From positions 1 to 20,409 of the forward strand of contig CAZIKQ010000033.1 of assembly GCA_964540025.1 (NCBI GenBank): a stretch of DNA of 20,409 bases. The letters run 5' to 3'. The position numbers and the translations under genes are program-made. The stretch comes from RGIG250 sp964540025. Lineage in GTDB: Bacteria; Bacillota; Negativicutes; Selenomonadales; Selenomonadaceae. The notes below the pieces were generated by a model that did no database searches, had not been told where the DNA came from, and worked only from the letters and a program-made list of their open reading frames with translations. How positions within the stretch are numbered: the stretch's first letter is position 1; each line of letters starts with the position of its first letter. Below, in pieces: positions 1 through 5,851 of this stretch.

Positions 1-87
1 AAATGATGGACGCATTTAGTGAGTGTCATGCATGCGACCTTAGCGATTGCCGAGCGTAGCGATGGCAGAGCTTAGGGAGTCGCACTT

Positions 88-152
88 GCGGGCGCCTCCC
101 CTCCAGAGGAGGCTTTTGGGTAGCGCAGGTACCTCACCTAAAGGGGAGGCAT
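88..152. repeat. Intergenic hairpin-rich repeat element (left edge of window)
   Basis: No gene is visible in 1-218. The stretch holds two stem-loops: GCCTCC (94-99) with GGAGGC (108-113), followed by TTTT, and CCTC-CC (132-138) with GGGGAGG (143-149). Words such as CTCCCCTCCAG and TTTAGTGA recur in the gaps near 8400, 17930-18045 and 20330-20409. I read this as a member of a dispersed intergenic repeat family. The first hairpin could also end a transcript entering from the left. Confidence 0.4.
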
Positions 153-174
153 TCAGCGACTTGCCCTGATTCCA

Positions 175-203
175 TTGACCAGTTAATTGGTAAGTGGTAA
201 AAT
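175..203 (+). promoter_or_regulatory. Sigma-A-type promoter of metQ
   Basis: TTGACC (175-180) and TAAAAT (198-203) are separated by exactly 17 bp. The predicted start of transcription, about 210, gives a leader of only about 27 nt. That leaves room for a ribosome-binding site but not for a riboswitch. Confidence 0.75.
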
Positions 204-236
204 CCTCGTCAATATAAAATGTTTGGAGATGTTGGC

Positions 237-1055
237 ATGAAGAAATTTGTGAAATTTTCCCTGTTGCTGTTGGCCGCTGTCAGCCTGCTGGCTCTCGCCG
301 GCTGCGGAGGCGGCGTCAAGAAGGCGGCCGGGGACAGCGCTCCCCTGAAGGTCGGCGTTACCCCCGGGCCCCACGCCGAGGTCATGGATGAGGTAAAGAA
401 GATTGCGGAAAAGGACGGACTGAAGATCCAGGTGATCGAGTTCGGCGACTACGTTACCCCCAACTCCGCTCTGGCGGACGGCGAAATCGACGTGAACAGC
501 TTCCAGCATCAGCCCTACCTTGACAATGTGGTGAAGGACCGGGGCTACAAGCTGGTGGCCGTGGCCAGGACCATGATTTTTCCTATCGGCATTTACTCAA
601 AGAAGATCAAGGACATCAAGGAAGTAGGGGACAACGCCGTGGTCACTCTGCCCAACGACCCCACCAACGGGGGCCGGGCGCTCGTCCTGTTGGAAAAGAT
701 CGGCCTCATCCGGCTGAAGGAGGGACTGGGCATCAATGCGACCCCCGCCGATATCGTTGAAAACCGGAAAAATCTGAAGATCATTGAAAGCGAAGCCGCC
801 CAGATCCCCCGTACTCTGGAGGACGTCACTATCGCCGCCATCAACTGCAACTACGCCATGTCCGCCGGTCTCGTTCCGGCCAGGGACGCCCTGGCTCGGG
901 AGGATAACAGCTCTCCCTATGCCAACATTCTCGTCACCCGGGAAAATATGAAGGACGATCCCAGAGTGGCCCGGCTCATCAAGGCATACCATTCCTCGGA
1001 GATAAAGCAGTTCGTCAACGAGCATTTCGGCGGCTCCGCATTCCCCACCTGGTGA
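237..1055 (+). CDS. metQ: MetQ/NlpA-family methionine ABC transporter substrate-binding lipoprotein
   Basis: This is a surface lipoprotein that should capture methionine (or a related compound) for an ABC importer. The predicted 272-residue product begins with a charged n-region (MKKFVKF), a leucine-rich core and the lipobox LALAGC, so the cysteine should be lipidated after cleavage by signal peptidase II. The body matches the NlpA/MetQ family, with segments such as VNSFQHQPYLDN and FPIGIYSKKIK. I chose ATG 237 over ATG 219 because GGAG at 225-228 sits 8 nt before it and the signal peptide then has normal length. The gene has its own promoter and no metN or metI follows, so it appears monocistronic. 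Its ATPase and permease must be encoded elsewhere. The exact ligand is inferred from the family; related NlpA proteins bind other substrates. Confidence 0.93.
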   Translation: MKKFVKFSLLLLAAVSLLALAGCGGGVKKAAGDSAPLKVGVTPGPHAEVMDEVKKIAEKDGLKIQVIEFGDYVTPNSALADGEIDVNSFQHQPYLDNVVKDRGYKLVAVARTMIFPIGIYSKKIKDIKEVGDNAVVTLPNDPTNGGRALVLLEKIGLIRLKEGLGINATPADIVENRKNLKIIESEAAQIPRTLEDVTIAAINCNYAMSAGLVPARDALAREDNSSPYANILVTRENMKDDPRVARLIKAYHSSEIKQFVNEHFGGSAFPTW

Positions 1056-1087
1056 ACCCATACCCCCGGCCAAAGGCAAACGCTGGC

Positions 1088-1113
1088 AAAAAAAAGCTCC
1101 CGCTTTCGGGAGC
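1088..1113 (-). terminator. Hairpin after metQ, oriented as a minus-strand terminator
   Basis: GCTCCCG (1096-1102) and CGGGAGC (1107-1113) form a 7-bp stem with a CTTT loop. Eight A residues (1088-1095) lie to its left and no T-run lies to its right. By the usual rule it would therefore stop transcription coming leftward from the restriction-modification side. As an RNA hairpin it may still protect the metQ 3' end. Confidence 0.5.
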
Positions 1114-1292
1114 GCTCATAAGACAGTATCAGAAATGTTTTCGGGAAACGGCGTAGCTTGCGGGCTATGCCGTTTCTCCGCTTTACAGGTCTTCTGTAAA
1201 GACCCAATATTCAATGCCGGAAAAATTGTTTCTGTATTGGGGTTGACGGGAAACGAAAAAGATGTTTTTTTAATATTACCGCCCCAGGGCGG

Positions 1293-1370
1293 GATGAAAT
1301 CCCAGCAGATGTTTTTGATTTTCTTTATGACAATACTGATGAAACAGCCATTATCAGAGAAAGAATGAGG
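1293..1370 (+). pseudogene. Coding tail of an unidentified gene, apparently truncated upstream of the methylase gene
   Basis: In the frame ending with TAA at 1368-1370 the sequence reads like a real acidic C-terminus (DEIPADVFDFLYDNTD, then a tail ending IIRERMRV). The frame stays open back to a stop at 1197-1199, but it has no ATG and no ribosome-binding site. It ends 8 nt before the methylase ATG and contains that gene's GAGGGTG ribosome-binding site, as an upstream partner in an operon would. I do not recognise the protein. It may be the remnant left when the restriction-modification cassette inserted or was trimmed. It could also be chance, given its length. Confidence 0.35.
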
Positions 1371-1378
1371 GTGTAATC

Positions 1379-3292
1379 ATGGCGAAAAAAGAAGCGCGGA
1401 CGGATTTGTGGGTTTATGATTTGTTAAAACAGGCAAACATTGCTCTCGACCCGCAGGGGAGTTCCATAAAAGAGATTGACACAGCCCTCAAAACCGCGTC
1501 CAAAAAAGGGACGGGAAAGGTCGGATTTCCTGAATACGTAGGCGTTGTGAAAGATTATCTTCTGGTGATTGAGGACAAAGCAGATTTAGCAAAGCACGTC
1601 AAATTAGACGATAAGGGAAACATCAGCACAGAAACGACGGCAGTCACCGACTATGCGGTAAACGGCGCGTTCTTTTACGGAAAACATCTTGCGGAAAGCA
1701 CCTCCTACAGGAAAGTAATTGTTTTTGGCGTTTCCGGCGATGAGAAAAAGCATAAAATCACGCCGATTTATGTTGATGAAACAGAATTCTACCGGGAATT
1801 GCCGGAGGTGGAATCCTTTATCTCCTTTAACGAGGACAATATCGACGAATATTATATTCGCGAAGTATTAAAAGAAGATACTGATTATGAAAAGGAAACT
1901 GCCGAGATTCTGAAAGACGCGAGCGTACTCCACGAGGATTTGAGAAATTATGGCAATCTCCTTGATACAGAAAAACCGCTGATTGTTTCCGGTATCCTGC
2001 TTGCGATCCGGGAAAGCGAATACAAAAATTTTTCCGTCGATGACCTTACGGGCGACAGTGTAAAAACGGACGGGCAAAAAATATACGACGCTATCAACGC
2101 GAATCTGCAAAGGGCGAACGTTTCACCGGAGGTCAAGAAGGATAAAATCCTCAGTCAGTTCGCGTTTATCAAAGATACCGTGAAGCTGAACGAAATCGAG
2201 CCGAAATTAAAGAAGACTCCGCTGAAACATTTTGCGGAATACCTGAATGAAAAAATTTATAAATCCATCCGGTACATAAGCAGCGCGGAGGATTATATCG
2301 GCAGATTTTACGGCGAATTTATGAGTTACTCCGGCGGCGACGGGCAGACGTTGGGAATCATCCTCACGCCCAGGCATATCACGCAGCTTTTTTGCGATCT
2401 GGCGGACTTGCAGCCGACAGACATAGTATTCGACCCTTGCTACGGAACGGCGGGATTTTTAATCGCCGCTCTGCACAATATGTTAGCGAAAGCGGAAAAT
2501 GCCACCCAGAAAAAAAGTATCCGGCAGAAACAGCTTCATGGAATCGAAATGCGCCCAAATATGTTTGCAATCGCCACCACGAATATGATTTTGCGCGGCG
2601 ACGGTAAGAGCAACCTGATAAACGACGATTTTATCAAACAGGACGCAACCAGGCTGCAGCTGATGCAATCTACCGTCGGCATGATGAATCCGCCTTATTC
2701 GCAGGGTTCAAAGCAAAATCCGGACTTATACGAGATGTCTTTTGTGGAGCATTTGCTGGATTCTCTTGTGGCGGGGGCAAAATGTATCGTCATTGTGCCG
2801 CAATCATCCATGACCGGAAAGACAAAAGAAGAACAGGCGTTAAAGGAAAACATATTGAAGCATCATACATTAGAGGGCGTTATTTCTTTGAACAAGGACA
2901 CTTTCTACGGCATCGGCACGATTCCCTGTATTGCCGTGTTTACAGCGGGAGAATCGCACCCGGAAGAAAAAGTTTGTAAATTTATCAACTTTGAAAATGA
3001 CGGGTACAAAGTTGCCCCGCATATTGGCTTGATTGAAACAGAATCGGCAAAAGATAAGAAACAGCATTTGCTTGACGTCTGGTTTGGCAGGATAAAAGCG
3101 GAGACGAAATTTTGCGTGGAAACGACTATTGAAGCCACAGACGAGTGGCTGCACAGCTTTTATTATTTCAACGATGAAATCCCTGCGGAGGAAGATTTTA
3201 TCAAGACAATTGGCGATTATTTATCCTTTCAGTTTTCAATGGTAATGCAGGGCAGGGAATATCTGTTCAGGGAAGGAGAGGAACAATGCTGA
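1379..3292 (+). CDS. BcgI-like type IIB restriction-modification A subunit (fused PD-(D/E)XK nuclease and N6-adenine methylase)
   Basis: The 637-residue product combines DNA cutting and adenine methylation. The N-terminus (about 1-130) carries a nuclease pattern: E32, PEY at 51-53, then D59 and E65-D-K67. The middle is an HsdM-type N6-adenine methylase: a variant SAM motif DPCYGTAGFL at 352-361 (commonly DPACGTGGFL) and the catalytic NPPYS at 437-441. From memory, about 637 residues is the size of the BcgI A subunit, which pairs with a roughly 340-residue specificity protein and cuts on both sides of its site. Consistently, no separate hsdR is present. GAGGGTG lies 8 nt before the ATG. The stop overlaps the next gene's start by 7 nt (ATGCTGA), so translation is probably coupled. 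The gene is A+T-rich compared with the surrounding chromosome, suggesting transfer. It could equally be annotated as a type I HsdM with an extra domain. Confidence 0.85.
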   Translation: MAKKEARTDLWVYDLLKQANIALDPQGSSIKEIDTALKTASKKGTGKVGFPEYVGVVKDYLLVIEDKADLAKHVKLDDKGNISTETTAVTDYAVNGAFFYGKHLAESTSYRKVIVFGVSGDEKKHKITPIYVDETEFYRELPEVESFISFNEDNIDEYYIREVLKEDTDYEKETAEILKDASVLHEDLRNYGNLLDTEKPLIVSGILLAIRESEYKNFSVDDLTGDSVKTDGQKIYDAINANLQRANVSPEVKKDKILSQFAFIKDTVKLNEIEPKLKKTPLKHFAEYLNEKIYKSIRYISSAEDYIGRFYGEFMSYSGGDGQTLGIILTPRHITQLFCDLADLQPTDIVFDPCYGTAGFLIAALHNMLAKAENATQKKSIRQKQLHGIEMRPNMFAIATTNMILRGDGKSNLINDDFIKQDATRLQLMQSTVGMMNPPYSQGSKQNPDLYEMSFVEHLLDSLVAGAKCIVIVPQSSMTGKTKEEQALKENILKHHTLEGVISLNKDTFYGIGTIPCIAVFTAGESHPEEKVCKFINFENDGYKVAPHIGLIETESAKDKKQHLLDVWFGRIKAETKFCVETTIEATDEWLHSFYYFNDEIPAEEDFIKTIGDYLSFQFSMVMQGREYLFREGEEQC

Positions 3293-3825
3293 ATTTGAAC
3301 GACAGGGAATGGAAACCATTTTTTCTAACGGAACTATTTCCTGTAATTCAACGGGGCAAGCGTCTGAAGTCAGAAAACCATATACCGGGGGAAATGCCAT
3401 ATATATCTTCTTCTGCATTATGTAACGGCGTTGATAACTTTATTTCCAATACAGAAAAAGTCAGGATTTTTTCTAACTGTATCAGTCTTGCTAATAGCGG
3501 TAGTGTTGGGTCAAGTTTTTATGAACCATTTTCATTTGTCGCAAGCGACCATGTTACACACCTAAAGAACGAAAAGTATAATAAATATCACTATTTGTTT
3601 ATTGTGTCAATTATGAACCGGCTTTCGCAAAAATACAATTTTAACAGAGAGATTAACGACAATAGAATTTCAAGGGAAAAAATCATGCTTCCCATAGATA
3701 GCGAAGGAAACCTCGATTTATACTTTATGGAACAATATATCAAAGAGCGCGAAGGTCAACTTATACAAAAATATAAAGATTTCATTAGTAAAAATAAAAA
3801 ATCGGGGGGTACGGCCAGACCTTAA
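3286..3825 (+). CDS. Specificity (S/B) subunit, first target-recognition half, truncated by a frameshift
   Basis: This 179-residue frame encodes a single target-recognition domain (EWKPFFLTELF, PYISSSAL, IMLPID motifs) and a conserved helix (QYIKEREGQLIQKYKDFI) that normally joins two recognition domains. It starts inside the end of the methylase gene, with GGAGAGG just upstream. It stops at 3823-3825 soon after a G6 tract (3804-3809). Removing one G lets the frame run on into a second, paralogous half ending at 4312, giving about 342 residues, close to the size of BcgI B. As it stands the gene yields a half-subunit. In some type I systems such halves pair with a second copy and recognise a symmetrical site, so the product may be active with altered specificity. 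Confidence 0.85.
   Translation: MLNLNDREWKPFFLTELFPVIQRGKRLKSENHIPGEMPYISSSALCNGVDNFISNTEKVRIFSNCISLANSGSVGSSFYEPFSFVASDHVTHLKNEKYNKYHYLFIVSIMNRLSQKYNFNREINDNRISREKIMLPIDSEGNLDLYFMEQYIKEREGQLIQKYKDFISKNKKSGGTARP
3736..3786 (+). repeat. Direct repeat, copy 1 (conserved helix of specificity half 1)
   Basis: A 51-bp segment matches 4259-4309 with about five or six mismatches and includes an identical run of about 20 bases (GTCAACTTATACAAAAATAT). It encodes the conserved spacer helix of the recognition subunit. Homologous recombination between the copies would delete one recognition domain plus the frameshift. Confidence 0.9.
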
Positions 3826-4312
3826 ATCAGTAAAATGGAAAGCATTTTACATCGAAGATATTTGTGATATTGAATCGGGTTGTGATATTTATGACGCGGA
3901 GAGAATTTCTGGAAGTACACCATATATTACATCGTCAGCAATGAATAACGGAATCAAATATTTTGTCGGAAATAATAATGTAACATTGGAATCGAATTGT
4001 ATTTCCGTGAATAGAAATGGTTCTGTTGGTTATTCTTTTTATCACAAATATCCTGCTCTCTATTCAAATGATTGCAGAAAATTGAGATTGAAAAAACATA
4101 ATAATGAATATGCAGCGCTTTTTATGACGAATCAGGTTATGCAGCAAAAAGATAAATACAATTATAGTATAAAAATGGGGACGGCGAGACTAAAAAAACA
4201 GAAAATAATGCTTCCAGTTGACGACCATGGAGAACCAGATTACAATTTTATGGAACGGTACATCAAAGAACTCGAAAGTCAACTTATACAAAAATATGAA
4301 GATTTCATTTGA
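3803..4312 (+). pseudogene. Second target-recognition half of the specificity subunit, out of frame
   Basis: In the +1 frame the sequence continues directly from the first half (RGVRPDLKSVKWKAFYIEDI, then PYITSSAMNNG, IMLPVD, and a closing RYIKELESQLIQKYEDFI before TGA 4310-4312). It parallels the first half motif by motif, as expected for the two recognition domains of one specificity protein. No ATG with a ribosome-binding site exists at its beginning; the first in-frame ATG (3941) lies well inside the domain. It is therefore probably not translated alone. A 1-base change in the G6 tract, transcriptional slippage or ribosomal frameshifting would restore it. Confidence 0.8.
4259..4309 (+). 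repeat. Direct repeat, copy 2 (conserved helix of specificity half 2)
   Basis: Partner of the 51-bp segment at 3736-3786. It ends immediately before the TGA stop at 4310-4312. Confidence 0.9.
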
Positions 4313-4390
4313 TTTCAGGCGGCTTTCAGAGTGCGTTCAGGGCAGGTTAATTGTATCGTCAAAATGGCGTTTCTACTGCGTAACGGAAAG

Positions 4391-4434
4391 AAAAAAGACG
4401 GGCAAAAAGCAATCGCTTCTTGCTCGTCTTTTTT
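4391..4434. terminator. Bidirectional intrinsic terminator between the restriction system and the flavodiiron gene
   Basis: Two 20-nt arms (4391-4410 and 4415-4434) pair with one mismatch and one G-U pair around an AATC loop. Plus-strand RNA ends in TTTTTT and the minus-strand RNA in a T-rich run (complement of 4386-4396). It serves both converging transcripts. It also marks the right edge of the A+T-rich restriction segment; nothing recognisable lies in 4313-4390. Confidence 0.85.
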
Positions 4435-4446
4435 CTTTGCCGGTTT

Positions 4447-5616
4447 TCAGCCCAGGGTCTTAACGTCCTCGTAGATTTTTTCCAGCTGGGCTTCGGAGGG
4501 TACGTCCACCGCCCGGATGGCGGGCAGGACGATGGTACAGCCCGCCGCCTCCAGCGCCTTTTCCACCAGCGGGACGCTCTGACCGCCCCAGCCGTAGGAG
4601 CCAAAGGCAAAAGCCTTGTGGCGGCGGGGGGAGAGGCCGCGGAAATAGCCGAGGAAGCCTTCCACCGACGGCATCATCTGATTATTGAGGGTGGGCGAGC
4701 CCACGGCCAGATATTCGCAGGTCAGCAGGTCGGTCATGATGTCGGAGACGTGAACCTCCCGCAGGTCGAAAAGCTTTGCGGTAATGCCGGCGGCGGTCAT
4801 GGCCTCGGCGATGGTCCGGGCCAGCCGCTCGGTGGAGCCCCACATGGTGTCGTAGACCACAGCTCCCGTATGGTCGGTTTCCCCGGCGCTCCATTTCCGA
4901 TAGGCGGCGAGGATGTCTTTGACGTGGGAGCGGTAGAGGACGCCGTGGCCGTTGGCGATGAGGTCGATATCCAGGCCGGAGACCGCTTCCACCGTCCTCT
5001 GGGCCTGCTTGCCGTAGAGCATCAGGATGTTGGCGTAGTATTTCTGGGCCTCCTGAAGGAGAACCGCCCAGTCGGTTTCATCGTCGAAGCGCTCGCCGGT
5101 GGCCAGGTGCTGGCCGAAGCCGTCGTTGGAGTAGAGGATGCGGTCCTCGGGACAGTAGGTGACCATGTTGTCCGGCCAATGGAGCATGGGGGTTGCAAAG
5201 AAGCGCAGGGTGCGGCGGCCGATGGAGAGGGATTCGCCGGTTCGTACCGCCTGACAGGGAAGCTGTCCGTAACGGGATGTGAGGCCCGCCACGCCCTTTG
5301 GCGCGCTGGCGTAAAACGTGGCGTGGGGACACGCCCTGGCCACGGCGGGAATTGCGCCGGAGTGATCGGGTTCAGCGTGGTTTGCGATAACGACGTCGAT
5401 TCTGGCCGGGTCGACGACGGAAGCCACCCTCTCCAGAAGCTCCTGGGCAAAGGGCGCTTTCACCGTGTCAATGAGGGTGATTTTGTCGTCCAGGATCAGG
5501 TAGGCGTTGTAGGTGGAGCCGCGATTGGTGGAGTAGCCGTGGAAATTGCGCACCGACCAGTCGATGGCGCCAACCCAGTAGACGTCCGGTTTCACGGCAA
5601 GGGCATGAAAAGCCAT
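4447..5616 (-). CDS. Flavodiiron protein (class A; O2/NO reductase, FprA/ROO family)
   Basis: The 389-residue product should be a cytoplasmic diiron flavoenzyme reducing O2 to water or NO to N2O in anaerobes. Residues 1 to about 250 form the metallo-beta-lactamase-like domain with the diiron ligands H80-x-E82-x-D84-H85, H146 and D165, and a later NGHG histidine. The remainder is a flavodoxin domain with the FMN-binding stretch TMWGSTERLA. There is no C-terminal rubredoxin domain, so an external rubredoxin or similar donor is expected. I chose ATG 5616 over the upstream ATG at 5736. AAGGGG lies about 10 nt before 5616, the family's usual N-terminus begins here (MAFHALAVKPDVYWVG), and the longer frame would start inside the -35 box. 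Its own promoter and flanking hairpins suggest a single-gene unit. The preferred substrate (O2 or NO) cannot be read from sequence. Confidence 0.93.
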   Translation of the reverse strand: MAFHALAVKPDVYWVGAIDWSVRNFHGYSTNRGSTYNAYLILDDKITLIDTVKAPFAQELLERVASVVDPARIDVVIANHAEPDHSGAIPAVARACPHATFYASAPKGVAGLTSRYGQLPCQAVRTGESLSIGRRTLRFFATPMLHWPDNMVTYCPEDRILYSNDGFGQHLATGERFDDETDWAVLLQEAQKYYANILMLYGKQAQRTVEAVSGLDIDLIANGHGVLYRSHVKDILAAYRKWSAGETDHTGAVVYDTMWGSTERLARTIAEAMTAAGITAKLFDLREVHVSDIMTDLLTCEYLAVGSPTLNNQMMPSVEGFLGYFRGLSPRRHKAFAFGSYGWGGQSVPLVEKALEAAGCTIVLPAIRAVDVPSEAQLEKIYEDVKTLG

Positions 5617-5674
5617 GGCGGAAAAGCCCCTTTCTTTGTGGATAATAATGCAGCTGAAATATGGAAGAACCGGG

Positions 5675-5699
5675 GCAGGAAATCCCCGGGATTTTCTGC
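5675..5699 (-). promoter_or_regulatory. Near-palindrome at the start of the flavodiiron transcript
   Basis: GCAG-x-AAATCC-CCG-GGATTT-x-CTGC forms a 10-bp dyad with one mismatched pair. It sits just downstream of the predicted transcription start (about 5701). It could be an operator for a repressor or a 5' stabilising hairpin. There is no direct evidence for a regulator. Confidence 0.4.
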
Positions 5700-5707
5700 C
5701 GGAATTT

Positions 5708-5736
5708 ATTGTAGGCGCAGCGCCGCCTTTTGTCAA
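5708..5736 (-). promoter_or_regulatory. Consensus-like promoter of the flavodiiron gene
   Basis: Read on the minus strand: TTGACA (5736-5731), a 17-bp spacer, TACAAT (5713-5708). This is a near-perfect housekeeping promoter, giving a leader of about 85 nt before ATG 5616. It also argues against the upstream ATG at 5736. Confidence 0.85.
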
Positions 5737-5766
5737 TCGTACCCTGGGACTGGTTTTCAGGGAATT

Positions 5767-5801
5767 GTTTCACGGGCTCCCTTCCGGGGAGCCCGTGAAA
5801 C
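5767..5801 (-). terminator. Strong 15-bp hairpin downstream of the M20 amidohydrolase gene
   Basis: GTTTCACGGGCTCCC (5767-5781) pairs perfectly with 5787-5801 around a 5-nt loop. It lies 51 bp past the amidohydrolase stop and upstream of the flavodiiron promoter, a natural place for a terminator. It lacks a T-run on either side, so it may be Rho-assisted, an RNA 3'-end protector or a repeat-type palindrome. Confidence 0.5.
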
Positions 5802-5851
5802 GGATTACAGGTTAGCCAAAGGGGCAGCTGTCGTGATAAATCTCCTGTGTC

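Larger units (their letters stand above)
1056..1378. other. Gene-poor 323-bp gap with several stem-loops between metQ and the restriction system
   Basis: No complete gene is visible. After the metQ hairpin there is a 13-bp imperfect stem (1145-1157 with 1164-1176, one G-U pair, 6-nt loop). Next come two overlapping, mutually exclusive hairpins: CTTTACAG 1181-1188 with CTGTAAAG 1194-1201, and GGTCTT 1188-1193 with AAGACC 1199-1204. CCCAATA 1203-1209 can also pair with TATTGGG 1235-1241. The last 80 bp look like coding sequence. Base composition changes from G+C-rich to A+T-rich across this stretch, which probably contains the left edge of an imported segment. Confidence 0.5.

Noticed and set aside
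3941..4312. The second specificity half as an independent gene starting at ATG 3941
   Set aside because: That ATG is inside the recognition domain, lacks a ribosome-binding site, and the homologous protein sequence extends in the same frame back to the G tract.
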